The position numbers were made by a program, and so were the translations under genes. The notes under the pieces were generated by a model that was not told where the DNA came from, did no database searches, and worked only from the letters and a program-made list of their open reading frames with translations. 64,000 nucleotides of DNA from JBFAPK01 sp040676675 (GTDB lineage Bacteria > Actinomycetota > Actinomycetes > Mycobacteriales > Micromonosporaceae), in assembly GCF_040676675.1 (NCBI RefSeq), contig NZ_JBFAPK010000002.1, positions 1-64,000 on the forward strand, read 5' to 3'. Positions within the stretch are counted from its first letter, which is position 1, and the number at the start of each line of letters is the position of its first letter. Shown in pieces: positions 1-9,106 of the stretch.

Positions 1-114
1 TGTCACCGGGGCCCGGCCGGCCGGTCCGACCGGGGCGAGGGCGGGCGCGGCGGGGCCGGGTCTGGTTTGATCGGGTGGGAGATCGCACGCGCACCGGCCG
101 GCTGAGCCCCGGAC

Positions 115-1332
115 TCAGCAGACCTTGCGGAGGTCCACCGCCCTGGCCATCGCCCCGAAGCCGACGTCGCCGGGGTGCAGGTGGTCCCCCGAGTCGTACG
201 CCGGGAGCAGCCGTCCCGGGTTCGCCGGGTCGCGGGTGACCGCGTCCAGGTCCAGCACCGCGTCGAACTCGCCCGAGGTACGGATCCACCGGTTCACCGC
301 CTGGCGGTCCGCCTCGCCGGCCTCGCTGTAGTAGCCGGCCCCCTCGTACGGCAGGATCGTGGCCCCGACGACCTTGATGCCGGCCTCGTGCGCCCGCGCG
401 ACGAACTGCCGGTACACGGCGATGAGCTGCTCGGGTTCGAGGCTGCCGCGGCTGTTGCCGATGTCGTTGATCCCTTCGAGCAGCACCACGCTGCGCACCC
501 CGGACTGCCCGAGCACGTCCCGCCCGAACCGCGCCAGCGCCGAGTCGCCCGCCGCGCCGGCGTTGGCCAGCAGCCGGTTGCCGCTGATGCCGACGTTGAG
601 TACGCCGCACTGCCGCGCCTCCGGCCGCTGCGCCAGCCGGTCCGCCACCTGGTCCGGGTAGCGCAGGTTGGCGTCCACGGTGGAGACGACCCCGTCGGTG
701 ATCGAGTCGCCGAAGAAGACGACCGCCCCGGCGGCCCGGGTGCTCACGTCCACGCCGCTGAGGAAGTAGCGCGACCGGTCGAGCACCACGAAGCCGGCGC
801 CGGCGTCCGCGGTGGCGTCGCCGCCGGCCCGGAAGGAGGTGGCGTAGCCGGCCTGGTGCCAGGTCGTCGGCCCGGTCGGGCCGGGCAGGTAGAGGCTGAC
901 CACGAGATCGGAGTTGCCGGCCACCCGGAGCGGCACCGGGTCCGAGCGCCACTCCACACCGGCGGGGATCGTCACCGAGGGGCGGCCGTCGAAGGTCAGC
1001 GGGCGGAGCGCCGCCGGGTCGACCTGGGGTGTGCCCGCGCCGCCGGTGCGCGGGGCGACCGTGGCGGCCCCGACCGTGAGCGGCGTGCTGCCGTAGACGT
1101 TGCTGATCCGTACCCGGAGGCTGCCGCCGCCGACCGACAGGTGCGCCACCTGCCGCAGCGTGGTGTCGGTGAAGCCGGTCGCCGAGGTGCCGCTCCCACC
1201 GGGTACGGTCACCGCCGCGCTCCAGCTGCCCACCCAGTTCGTACGGGCGGTCGGTTCCGCCCGGGCGCTCGCCGGAACCGTGGCGACCACGGCGACGACG
1301 GCGGCTGTCGCGACGAGACGACGAGGTCTCAT
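115..1332 (-). CDS. Secreted SGNH/GDSL hydrolase
   Basis: 405-residue exported esterase/lipase-like enzyme. Residues 1-25 form a signal peptide ending in an AxA site (ASARA). The N-terminal ~190 residues look like the beta-sandwich that precedes the SGNH domain in actinobacterial GDSL proteins. The catalytic part shows block I GDSITDG (Ser210), a GISGNR block, GINDIG for block III and DHLHP near the C-terminus (Asp383, His386), so the catalytic set is intact. An AAGGAG ribosome-binding site lies upstream of the ATG. The gene is monocistronic on the minus strand. It probably hydrolyses ester bonds in polysaccharide or lipid outside the cell; the substrate cannot be read from sequence. Confidence 0.9.
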   Translation of the reverse strand: MRPRRLVATAAVVAVVATVPASARAEPTARTNWVGSWSAAVTVPGGSGTSATGFTDTTLRQVAHLSVGGGSLRVRISNVYGSTPLTVGAATVAPRTGGAGTPQVDPAALRPLTFDGRPSVTIPAGVEWRSDPVPLRVAGNSDLVVSLYLPGPTGPTTWHQAGYATSFRAGGDATADAGAGFVVLDRSRYFLSGVDVSTRAAGAVVFFGDSITDGVVSTVDANLRYPDQVADRLAQRPEARQCGVLNVGISGNRLLANAGAAGDSALARFGRDVLGQSGVRSVVLLEGINDIGNSRGSLEPEQLIAVYRQFVARAHEAGIKVVGATILPYEGAGYYSEAGEADRQAVNRWIRTSGEFDAVLDLDAVTRDPANPGRLLPAYDSGDHLHPGDVGFGAMARAVDLRKVC

Positions 1333-1487
1333 GGCTGGGCTCCTTTGCTCGTTCGGTCACGGGAAGCCGGCCGGCGCGCCCATGCAACCAGGGCCCGTAA
1401 CCAAGCGGCAACACGCGGGCGACAAGCGGTGACGATCGGCGCGGCGGGCGGGGCGTCCGCTGCGACGAGCGGACGGTACCGCTGCGA

Positions 1488-2237
1488 TCAGCGGTCTTCG
1501 ATCGATGCCCCGTCCGGCAGGGCCGCGGCGATGCCGTTGAGCACGCGGTCGAGCCCGTACTGGAAGCGCGCGTCGGGCGGCAGGTGGGCCAACCGTCCCT
1601 CGCGGATGGTCCGGTTGAACATCGGGTACCGCCCCGACTCGACCACCTGCCGGACGTACGGGCCGACGTACTCGCCCATCCACCGCCGCCGGTCCATGCC
1701 GGTGCGCCGGGCCTGGTCGAGCCAGCCGATCTCGTCGCGGACCGCGCTGGCCACGTAGTCGCCGACCATCCCGCAGAGGCTGGTCATCTCGTCGATGTGC
1801 AGACCGAACCCGTCGAGGGCGCGCAGCGCGAAGTCGTAGATCCGCAGCGAGTGCGGGCCGAGGGTGGGGCGCCGGGCGAGCGTGACCTGCCAGGGATGGC
1901 GCAGGCCGGCCGCGCGGGTCTGGTGCGCCACCAGCGACAGGTCGGCCCGCCAGTCGCCGCTGGGCCGCTCGGGCAGCTCCACCTCGCCGAGCACCGCGTC
2001 GACCATGAGGTCGACCAGGTCGTCGCGCTTCGGCACGTACCGGTACAGCGACATCGCGCCGGTGCCCAGCTCCTGCGCGATCCGGCGCATCGTGGCGGCG
2101 TCGATCCCCTCGGCGTCGGCGATCCGGATGGCCGCCTCGGTGATCTGGGCGCGGCTGTAGCCGGGTCGCCGACCGGGTCCGGAGCGCTCCGCCTTCTCCG
2201 GGCGCGTCCAGATGCTGCCCTGCCCGATGTCGGACAT
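1488..2237 (-). CDS. TetR-family transcriptional regulator
   Basis: 249-residue repressor with an N-terminal TetR helix-turn-helix (about residues 35-80, including AATMRRIAQELG and MSLYRYVPKRDDL) and a long C-terminal ligand domain of the type common in actinobacterial drug-pump regulators. The ATG at 2237 is preferred over an upstream in-frame GTG because a GGGAGG site precedes it at good spacing. Its start lies next to a 50-bp palindrome (2256-2305) in the divergent intergenic region, the likely autoregulatory operator. The adjacent divergent reading frame is a decayed MFS exporter, so the original target may have been lost; the FMN reductase/SDR pair downstream may now be the regulated unit. 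Confidence 0.88.
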   Translation of the reverse strand: MSDIGQGSIWTRPEKAERSGPGRRPGYSRAQITEAAIRIADAEGIDAATMRRIAQELGTGAMSLYRYVPKRDDLVDLMVDAVLGEVELPERPSGDWRADLSLVAHQTRAAGLRHPWQVTLARRPTLGPHSLRIYDFALRALDGFGLHIDEMTSLCGMVGDYVASAVRDEIGWLDQARRTGMDRRRWMGEYVGPYVRQVVESGRYPMFNRTIREGRLAHLPPDARFQYGLDRVLNGIAAALPDGASIEDR

Positions 2238-2255
2238 CACACCTCCCACCGTCTT

Positions 2256-2305
2256 GCGTACATCGTACTCGAATGGCTAGCTTGCATTTCGAGTACGGCG
2301 TACGC
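2256..2305. promoter_or_regulatory. 50-bp palindrome, probable TetR operator
   Basis: Arms GCGTAC-N2-CGTACTCGAA (2256-2273) and TTCGAGTACG-N2-GTACGC (2288-2305) are complementary except at the N2 positions, with a 14-bp centre that itself contains partial dyad symmetry. The site begins 19 bp upstream of the TetR ATG and lies just before the divergent remnant. Position and symmetry fit an operator bound by one or two TetR dimers; binding is inferred, not shown. Confidence 0.65.
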
Positions 2306-2318
2306 GAATGGAGCCGAG

Positions 2319-2620
2319 ATGAGTCGATCCCTGTACGTGGGCCTGGTCGGGGTGGTCCTCGGCATGGTCACCGCCCCGCTCTCGTACTGCTCACGCTCGG
2401 ACCGAATTCCGACCTGGCGCTCGCCTCCGGACTCGCCCTGGTGGGCGGGGCCGGCGTCGGCCTGCTGGTACAGAGCACCACCATCATCACGATCAACAGC
2501 GCGCCACCCCCGCGACCTCGGCGCCGTCGCGTTCGTACTGGCCTGGTTCGTCCGCGGCGCGCCCCTGCGCGACGCTCCCGGGCCCACCGTCAGCTCCGAT
2601 CCCACACCCACCGCACTGGA
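2319..2620 (+). pseudogene. Decayed MFS drug-exporter remnant
   Basis: Three hydrophobic peptide segments in two reading frames line up in order like pieces of a DHA2-type (EmrB/QacA) exporter. They are MSRSLYVGLVGVVLGMVTAPL from 2319, then DLALASGLALVGGAGVGLLV and QSTTIITINSA in another frame (about 2415-2500), then RDLGAVAFVLAWFVRGAPLR back in the first frame (about 2515-2580). No single frame gives a plausible protein. A full exporter is about 450-500 residues, so most of the gene is missing. The location, divergent from a TetR gene, is the classic arrangement for a drug pump and its repressor. Assignment rests on pattern recognition only. Confidence 0.5.
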
Positions 2621-2628
2621 GGAGAACC

Positions 2629-3216
2629 ATGTCCGATAGCCGGCTACGACTGGCCGTCATCACCGGCAGCGTCCGGGAGGGACGCTTCGGCCCGACCGTC
2701 GCCAACTGGTTCGTCGGCGAGGCCGAACGCCGCGACGACCTCCAGGTCGACCCGATCGACCTGGCGGACGTACCGATCGGGTCGGCCGCGCCGACGATGG
2801 AACCGGCGGCGGAGACGCTGGCGGCGCTCGGTGGCCTCACCCCACGCCTCGACGCGGCCGACGCCTTCGTGGTGGTGACCCCGGAGTACAACCACAGCTA
2901 CCCGGCCGCGCTGAAGAACGCCATCGACTGGCACAACGCCCAGTTCCACGCCAAGCCGGTCGCGTTCGTGTCGTACGGCGGGCTCTCCGGCGGCCTGCGG
3001 GCCGTGGAGCACCTGCGACTGGTCTTCGCGGAGCTGCACGCCGTCACCACCCGGGACACGGTCAGCTTCCACGGCGTGTGGGAGCGGTTCGACGGCGACG
3101 GCCGACCCAAGGAGGCGGACGGCCCGGCCGCCGCGGCGAAGACCCTGCTCGACCAGCTGACCTGGTGGGCGCGGGCCCTGAAGGACGCGCGGACCACCTC
3201 CCCGTACCGGGCCTGA
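2629..3216 (+). CDS. NADPH-dependent FMN reductase
   Basis: 195-residue flavodoxin-like reductase. It has the N-terminal phosphate-binding loop ITGSVREGRFG (about residues 11-21) and the family signature TPEYNHSYPAALKNAID (about 84-100), both FMN contacts in the NADPH_dep_FMN_red/ArsH-type family. It should reduce FMN or quinones with NADPH in the cytosol. GGAGGAGAACC precedes the ATG. The SDR gene follows after 27 bp, so the two are probably one operon, downstream of the palindrome and the MFS remnant. A role in quinone or electrophile detoxification controlled by the TetR protein is inferred. Confidence 0.88.
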   Translation: MSDSRLRLAVITGSVREGRFGPTVANWFVGEAERRDDLQVDPIDLADVPIGSAAPTMEPAAETLAALGGLTPRLDAADAFVVVTPEYNHSYPAALKNAIDWHNAQFHAKPVAFVSYGGLSGGLRAVEHLRLVFAELHAVTTRDTVSFHGVWERFDGDGRPKEADGPAAAAKTLLDQLTWWARALKDARTTSPYRA

Positions 3217-3243
3217 CCCGCTCTCGCGAAAGGAACACCGACA

Positions 3244-3993
3244 ATGACCGCACTTGCCGGCAGGACGGCGCTGGTCACCGGCGGAAGCCGGGGCATCGGC
3301 CGCGCCATCGCGAGACGGCTCGGCCGGGACGGCGCCCGGGTCGCCGTGCACTACGGCAGCAACGAGGCGGCGGCGAAGGAGACGGTGGCCGCGATCGAGG
3401 CGGCCGGTGGCGCGGCCTTCGCCGTCCACGCCGAACTCGGCGTACCCGGGGACGCCGAGACGCTCTGGGCCGCGTTCGACGCGCGCGCCGACGGCCTGGA
3501 CATCCTGGTCAACAACGCCGGGATCCTCGGCGAACAGGCCGAGATCCAGGACGTGAACGCGGCCACCTTCGACCGCGTTCTCGCGGTCAACACCAGGGCG
3601 CCGTTCCTCGTCACCCAACACGCCCTGCGCCGGCTGCGCGACGGCGGCCGGATCGTCAACATCTCCAGCGTGCTCACGCACGGCCCCGCCATGCCGAGGT
3701 CGATCTCGTACGCCATGTCGAAGGGGGCGCTCGACGTGCTCACGAGGATGCTGGCCAAGCAGTTGGGCCCCCGGGCCATCACCGTGAACACGGTCGCGCC
3801 CGGCGTCGTCGACACCGACATGCACGAGGGCCGCCTCGTCGGGGCCGCCCTGACCTGGCTGGAGTCGCTGTCGCCGATGAAACGGCTCGGCACCCCCGAG
3901 GACATCGCCGACGCGGTGGCCTTCCTCGCCTCGCCCGACGGCCGCTTCGTGACCGGCCAGTGGTTCGACGTCTCGGGCGGAACGCTGCTGTAG
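3244..3993 (+). CDS. Short-chain dehydrogenase/reductase
   Basis: 249-residue classical SDR. It has the cofactor motif TGGSRGIG (residues ~13-20), NNAG (~91-94), the catalytic Ser in NISSVL and YAMSK (Tyr/Lys). An aromatic/basic pattern after beta-2 (VHYGSNEAA) suggests NADP(H) preference. The C-terminus FDVSGGTLL is typical of the FabG-like branch. It lies 27 bp behind the FMN reductase and probably shares its transcript. The substrate is unknown; a carbonyl reductase acting with the upstream flavin reductase is plausible. Confidence 0.9.
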   Translation: MTALAGRTALVTGGSRGIGRAIARRLGRDGARVAVHYGSNEAAAKETVAAIEAAGGAAFAVHAELGVPGDAETLWAAFDARADGLDILVNNAGILGEQAEIQDVNAATFDRVLAVNTRAPFLVTQHALRRLRDGGRIVNISSVLTHGPAMPRSISYAMSKGALDVLTRMLAKQLGPRAITVNTVAPGVVDTDMHEGRLVGAALTWLESLSPMKRLGTPEDIADAVAFLASPDGRFVTGQWFDVSGGTLL

Positions 3994-4032
3994 GGAGGCA
4001 GCGTCGATACTCCCGGCCGGGCGGGGACCGGT

Positions 4033-4080
4033 GGCCGTACCGCGCTGCCGCCGTGCAGTGGCGGCGGCGCGGTACGGGCC
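4033..4080. terminator. Bidirectional hairpin terminator
   Basis: Inverted repeat of about 20 bp with bulges: GGCCGTACCGCGC-t-GCCGCC pairs with GGCGGC-g-GCGCGGTAC-g-GGCC around a short loop. It lies between the convergent SDR and repeat-protein genes, where a shared terminator is expected. Confidence 0.7.
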
Positions 4081-4086
4081 GGTGCG

Positions 4087-6705
4087 CTACGAGCGCGACG
4101 CGCTCGCGTCGCGACGGATGAGCTGGTAGTCGGCCGGGACGGCGTCCGCTTCCAGGATCACCGTCAGCGGGCCGGCGGGCAGTGAACAGGTGAAGGTGCG
4201 ATCGACGGAAGGGCTGCCGGGGCCGCAGTACCGCAGGCCCGTCGAGTCGAAGACGGAGACGGTGGCGTTGCCGCTGCCGGAGGTGCGGCGATAGGTGAAG
4301 GTCTCCCGCGCGGCGTGCTGATCGGCGGGAATCGAGAGGCAGACCGCGAAATGGTCGGCGCTCATCTGGACCGTGGCACCCGCCGCGTCCCGACCGAAGG
4401 TCGGACAGTCGTCGTGAGGGCCGTCGACGCGGGCGAACCCGATCGCGTACGTGCCGGTCGGGTAGCGCTCCGCCGACTGGAGCACGGCGAAGAAGGGTGC
4501 GGTACCGGTCAACTCGCAGGAGCCCTGGCGCAGCCCGTACGAGTCGCACACGAACTCACCGGTCGCGTCCGCCACCGTCACCGTCGGCCGGCCCGCCCCG
4601 GTCGCATCAGCGGGCAACAGCTCAACGATCTTGGCTCCGGCGGGGCTGGCCAGTTGCAGGCAGTCGTACTGCCCGGCGGCCGCGAAGGTTCCCCGGTACG
4701 GAGTCTCGGCATAGCCGGCGTCCGAGACCGGGGCGCAGCCCGACGGCGCCGAATGCAGGAGCGCGACGGCGTACAGGTAGTCGTTGTCGATCACCACGTT
4801 GGTGGCCCGACCGGAGAGCACCAGGGTGTATCTGCCCGGCGCGTTGAACTCGCACCACTGGACATAGCAGACCCGCAGTCCCGCACCGTCGTACACCTGC
4901 GCGCCCCGGCGGTAGTTCTCGTCATCCACGACGTCGACCCGGTACTTGCCCGGCGTCCGGATGTCCAGGATCCGGCAGCGGATACCGCCAAGCGTGCCCG
5001 CCGGATCGGCGTTGTAGGCACCCGCCGTCACAGTCGGGCAACCGGCCGCCCGGGACAGTCGCTTGACCTGCACCCGGTACGTCAGGTCGTCGCTCTCCCC
5101 GTCGTCCCAGTACTTCAGGTACGAGACAACCCGATAGGTTCCCGTGCTGGGCAGGACGCAACCGTCCTGCTCGTAGTCGTCGGGGCAGAAGGCGTTGCCG
5201 GCCTCGTCCGCCAGCCACACGTAGGGAGAGTTGTAGCGGTCCGGCGCCAGGTACGCGATGACCCGGTCGCCGGCCTCGCCCGCGAATGGCTGGCAGTTGA
5301 TCTGTACGGCCGAGGTCTGGTGCACGTGCAGGGCTGGCAGATCCCACGACGTACCGACCGCCTCGGCGCACCCTGCGGCCTGCCCGAGCGCGACCGCCGC
5401 CACCCGGTAGTCGATCGCACTTCCGAAGCTGTCGATGTTCTCCGCCAACAGCAGGTACGGACCGTCGCCCTGGAGCTTGCAGGAACGGGGGTTCGAGTAC
5501 TTGTCGCAAATCGTCTTGCCAGCGACATCGTGCACTGACCACCACAGCAGTTGGTCCTGATCGATCCGCACGGCCACGGTGGTGCCGTCAGCGGCGTCGA
5601 TGAGGTGGCAAGCGGCCTGCCCCGGTTCCACCCTGGCGCCTCCGATGGCGGTTCCCGGATCCCCGAATGACGCCAGCGGTACCAGCGGGCATCCGGCGGC
5701 GTGCGAAATCCGCGACAGGTGCAGCGTGTACGGGGCCGCCAGGCCGCTGTACTGGAACAGGAACAGCCGATACGGCCCCGGTCCGAGCAACGTGCACTGA
5801 TAGGCATCGCGTACGTAGCACACCGGCTGGAAATCGCCGCTGAGAATCGGGCCCTGGACGTCGGCAGCTCCGGTGTCGGCGAGACGCAGAACCGACCCCG
5901 GAGGCTGGTCGAGCGAGTAACACTTGGCCGGCGAACCGGCAGGTAGCGTGTCCGTGAGGCCCGGCGAGGCGAACGAGAAGAAGGAATTCGGAAGGTCCGT
6001 GCAGGAGGACGGCGTCCGCATCGACTCCACGGCGAGCGTGTAGCCGCCGCTTCCCTGGCCGGAGCCGAGCCGGACGGTGGCGGTGTAGGCGCCGGCGACA
6101 CCGAGCTGACAGCCGTCCGTTCCGTTGTAGAGGAAGCAGACGCGCTCACCGTCGGAGTCGGTGAGTTCAACGGTGATCGACGCACCGGATCCCGCCGTCT
6201 GTCGGCTGTACAGCTTGTCCGAGTCCGTCGTCGACGTGACCGTGTAGACGTGTCGCTCGGCTCCGGAGATCGACGGACACGTGACGGATTGTCCGAAGGT
6301 CAGCGGGCCGCCGCACTCCGCCTGTGCGCCTTCCGGTGCGACCTTCGATGCGCTCACCGGCGCCTTCGCCGCTGGGCTCGGGGCGGCCGGCTCGGTCGGT
6401 GCGGCCGGCGCGGCCGGCTTCGCGGTGCCGCCGCGGCCCCGCGACCCGCCCGGTTGCGCGCTCGCCCCGGTACCCGCCGCCACACCGCTGCGCCGCGAGG
6501 CGCCGGGATCAGCCTCCCCGGTCGGGACCACCTGCGCCGCCGCCACCGTCGCGGCACGCTCCGGATTCGGGGGACTCGCGGCCGCGCCGGCCGGCGGTCC
6601 GATGAGGACGACGCCGAGCATCGCGGCGACCGATACGACAAAACTCGATCTTGGAAAACCGGACCGGATACCACGATCCAGGCGCGGAGGAGGCAGAGCA
6701 CCCAA
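4087..6705 (-). CDS. Large secreted cysteine-rich tandem-repeat protein
   Basis: About 872 residues from a TTG at 6705 that is preceded by a GGGGGG stretch; the frame is open to a GTG at 6795, so a longer form is possible. The N-terminus has arginines followed by a hydrophobic segment (SSFVVSVAAMLGVVLIGPPAG) and an Ala-rich cleavage zone, then a low-complexity Ala/Pro/Gly linker of about 80 residues. The rest consists of roughly seven beta-rich modules of about 95-110 residues. Each has a recurrent set of cysteines with motifs such as AAGCP at the start, a middle VC or IC, and C-x-L-x-G-x-GPYRL near the end, suggesting two disulfides per module. The modules recall pre-peptidase C-terminal-like beta-sandwiches. 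No enzyme motif or sortase signal is seen. Function unknown; probably a surface or adhesion protein. Confidence 0.75.
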   Translation of the reverse strand: MGALPPPRLDRGIRSGFPRSSFVVSVAAMLGVVLIGPPAGAAASPPNPERAATVAAAQVVPTGEADPGASRRSGVAAGTGASAQPGGSRGRGGTAKPAAPAAPTEPAAPSPAAKAPVSASKVAPEGAQAECGGPLTFGQSVTCPSISGAERHVYTVTSTTDSDKLYSRQTAGSGASITVELTDSDGERVCFLYNGTDGCQLGVAGAYTATVRLGSGQGSGGYTLAVESMRTPSSCTDLPNSFFSFASPGLTDTLPAGSPAKCYSLDQPPGSVLRLADTGAADVQGPILSGDFQPVCYVRDAYQCTLLGPGPYRLFLFQYSGLAAPYTLHLSRISHAAGCPLVPLASFGDPGTAIGGARVEPGQAACHLIDAADGTTVAVRIDQDQLLWWSVHDVAGKTICDKYSNPRSCKLQGDGPYLLLAENIDSFGSAIDYRVAAVALGQAAGCAEAVGTSWDLPALHVHQTSAVQINCQPFAGEAGDRVIAYLAPDRYNSPYVWLADEAGNAFCPDDYEQDGCVLPSTGTYRVVSYLKYWDDGESDDLTYRVQVKRLSRAAGCPTVTAGAYNADPAGTLGGIRCRILDIRTPGKYRVDVVDDENYRRGAQVYDGAGLRVCYVQWCEFNAPGRYTLVLSGRATNVVIDNDYLYAVALLHSAPSGCAPVSDAGYAETPYRGTFAAAGQYDCLQLASPAGAKIVELLPADATGAGRPTVTVADATGEFVCDSYGLRQGSCELTGTAPFFAVLQSAERYPTGTYAIGFARVDGPHDDCPTFGRDAAGATVQMSADHFAVCLSIPADQHAARETFTYRRTSGSGNATVSVFDSTGLRYCGPGSPSVDRTFTCSLPAGPLTVILEADAVPADYQLIRRDASASRS

Positions 6706-6961
6706 AATAACCCCCCGTAGTTGATTGATGCCAATAAGTGGCCGGAGGCATGATCGCACGAGTGCGCCGCGCCGAACAACCGCGTTCTCCGCCACTCGAT
6801 GTCGCTGGCCGCGTACGCGGGCACGCGGTTAACCGGCCGGAAAGTCGGCCGGAACACCGCCGAGACAGCCCGTTGCCACGATCTTGGAACGTCGCTGTCC
6901 AGCGGCGGTAGGACACCCACACGGTGTCCACCCCTCCTCCGATCGGGAGGCCCGGTCCCCC

Positions 6962-8851
6962 ATGAACAGACTCGATCCCCCCGCCCCGCCCGCCCACCCC
7001 GGCGGCGGCGCCCCCGACGACGCGGCGCCCACCCGTACCGGCGTCAGCCGCCGGGCCCTGCTCGGCGGCGGTGCCGCGGTGGCGGGCGCGGCCGTGACCC
7101 CGCTCGTCGCCGCGACGCCGGCCACCGCGCACACCGACCCCGCCGGCACCCCCGACCTGCTCCGGCAACTGCCGTCGGTCGGCCAGATCCCGCGCCGGTC
7201 GCGGATCGTCGACTACGAGATCGCCGAGCTGATCGTGCTGCTCCGCGCCGGCAGGCTCACCTCCGTCGCGCTGACCCGGGCGTACCTCGACCGGATCGAC
7301 CGGCTCAACGGGCCGTTCGAGACGTACGGCGACAACGGCGGCTACAACGCGTTCGTCCGGATCGACCGGGACGGCGCGCTGGCCCAGGCCGCCGCCGCGG
7401 ACCGGTGGCTGCGCAAGGGCCCCGACTCGGCGGTACCGCCGCTCTGCGGCATCCCCTTCGGGATCAAGGACTCCGTCGGCATCCGGGGTCTGGAAGCCAA
7501 GAACGGCACCCACGCGTACGACGGAAACGTGGCGTACCGCGACGCGACCGTGGTGGCGCGGCTGCGGGCGCAGGGTGCGGTGATCATCGGTCACACCATC
7601 GCCTCGGCCTTCTCCGGCTCGATCTCCGGTACCTTCGCCGGCAACGCCTGGAACCCGCGCTTCGTCCCGGGCGGCTCCAGCCAGGGCTCCGGTGTGGCGA
7701 CGGCGGCCCGGCTCGCGGCCGCCACCATCGGCGAGGAGACCGGCGGCTCGATCATGATGCCGGCCTCGGCGAACGGCGCCAGCGCCATCAAGCCCTCGCT
7801 CGGCCTGGTCTCGACGGCCGGGGTGATGCCGCTCTCCCCCGGGTACGACGTGCTCGGGCCGATCGCCCGCTCGATCCGGGACGCTTCGCTGATCCTCTCC
7901 GTCATCCTCGGACCGGACCCGGCGCCCGACCCGCTGACCCTCGCCGCGCCGAACCCGTTCCCGGCGCTGCCGGTCGCCGCGCGCCGGGGCCGCGCGCCGC
8001 TGGCCGGTACCACCATCGGCATCCCGCAGACCGACTGGATGAGCGCGGGCGGGACCGGTACGCCGCCGGCGCAGACGTACGACACCGACTACCGGGCCGC
8101 CTTCGAGCGGTTCAAGCGGGAACTGGTCGTGCTCGGCGCCGTGGTGAAGGAGTTCCCCGGGCTGGACGTCACGCTGGCCCAGAACGACCCGTACTTCCGC
8201 ACCTCGGAGCGGCTGCCGCTGCCGGACGGTACCGGGGTCTCCCCGGCCACGGCGGTGCTCAGCCCCAACCGGTACGAGATCCGCTACTGGCAGGCGATCA
8301 AGACGTTCGCCGACGCGCACCCGGCCAACGCCGAGGCGCTGACCCGGCAGTTCGGTGACCTGGCCGCAGCCGCGGCGGCGGCCGGCGCGATCCCCGCGTC
8401 GGTACGCGACGAGGGCGAGCGGCGCCGCCGGACGTTGCAGGCCAACTACCAGCGCGCGCTGGACGCGGCCGGCGTGGACTTCATGCTGGTCCTGCCGATC
8501 GGGGCGCGGATCGGGCCGCGCTTCGGCGGTCCCCAACTGCCGAACTACCGCAGCTTCTACCAGCTGCCGAACGCGCTGACCTGGCCGATGGTCTCCTTCC
8601 CGATCGGCTACGACGGCACCGAGGGCCTGCCGATCAACGCCGCCTTCTGGGGGCCGCGCTTCTCCGAGCCGGCGCTGGTCCAGGCGGCCCTCGACTACCA
8701 GGACCGGCATCCGCAACACCACCGGGCGGCGCCGCCGGACCCGACGTTCGCTCCCCCGGACCAGCGGGCACGGGCGCAGTCGCCGGCCGAGGCGGCCGTG
8801 CCGCCCGAGCTGTCGAACGATCCGCTCGTGGCGGAGAGGGCGTGGGCATGA
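6962..8851 (+). CDS. Tat-exported amidase-signature enzyme
   Basis: 629 residues. The N-terminus has a twin-arginine signal (SRRALLGGGAAVAGAAV, Arg30-Arg31) and an Ala-rich cleavage region. The amidase signature domain follows with the complete Ser-cisSer-Lys triad: Lys in GIKDSVG, Ser in the GGSSQGSG loop and nucleophile Ser in GEETGGSIMMPAS. This length and signal are usual for exported actinobacterial amidases, which cleave amides or peptide-like bonds outside the cytoplasm. The ATG at 6962 is chosen because the Tat signal then begins about 30 residues in. The gene ends in an ATGA overlap with a small ORF. The natural substrate is unknown. Confidence 0.9.
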   Translation: MNRLDPPAPPAHPGGGAPDDAAPTRTGVSRRALLGGGAAVAGAAVTPLVAATPATAHTDPAGTPDLLRQLPSVGQIPRRSRIVDYEIAELIVLLRAGRLTSVALTRAYLDRIDRLNGPFETYGDNGGYNAFVRIDRDGALAQAAAADRWLRKGPDSAVPPLCGIPFGIKDSVGIRGLEAKNGTHAYDGNVAYRDATVVARLRAQGAVIIGHTIASAFSGSISGTFAGNAWNPRFVPGGSSQGSGVATAARLAAATIGEETGGSIMMPASANGASAIKPSLGLVSTAGVMPLSPGYDVLGPIARSIRDASLILSVILGPDPAPDPLTLAAPNPFPALPVAARRGRAPLAGTTIGIPQTDWMSAGGTGTPPAQTYDTDYRAAFERFKRELVVLGAVVKEFPGLDVTLAQNDPYFRTSERLPLPDGTGVSPATAVLSPNRYEIRYWQAIKTFADAHPANAEALTRQFGDLAAAAAAAGAIPASVRDEGERRRRTLQANYQRALDAAGVDFMLVLPIGARIGPRFGGPQLPNYRSFYQLPNALTWPMVSFPIGYDGTEGLPINAAFWGPRFSEPALVQAALDYQDRHPQHHRAAPPDPTFAPPDQRARAQSPAEAAVPPELSNDPLVAERAWA

Positions 8852-9024
8852 CCGAGGGACCGTTCCTCACCGTCGAGTGGCAGCCGCTGCTCAACGCCGG
8901 GCTGCCGCTGCGTGACCCGGACGAGGCGCCGGCGCCGACCCTCACCGTCGAGTGGGGGCCGAGGCTCGGCACGAGCTACTACGGCTACGGCGACGACCTG
9001 CCCGCCGAGCCGCCGGCGCACTGA
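8848..9024 (+). CDS. 58-residue protein coupled to the amidase
   Basis: A small ORF whose ATG overlaps the amidase stop (ATGA), implying translational coupling. The product contains two copies of a short motif: FLTVEWQPLLNAG near residue 8 and TLTVEWGPRLGTSYYGYGD near residue 30. It is acidic, has no cysteine, signal or membrane segment, and is recognised as no known family. It might be an amidase partner, a substrate-like peptide, or a small conserved hypothetical. That it is a real gene is supported by the coupling and the internal repeat only. Confidence 0.55.
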   Translation: MTEGPFLTVEWQPLLNAGLPLRDPDEAPAPTLTVEWGPRLGTSYYGYGDDLPAEPPAH

Positions 9025-9106
9025 GGGCCGGCCCACTGAGAGCCGGCGTACACCCGGCGCCTCGCTGAGCGCGGGCCGGTGACGGCGGCACGTACCCTGA
9101 GTCGTC

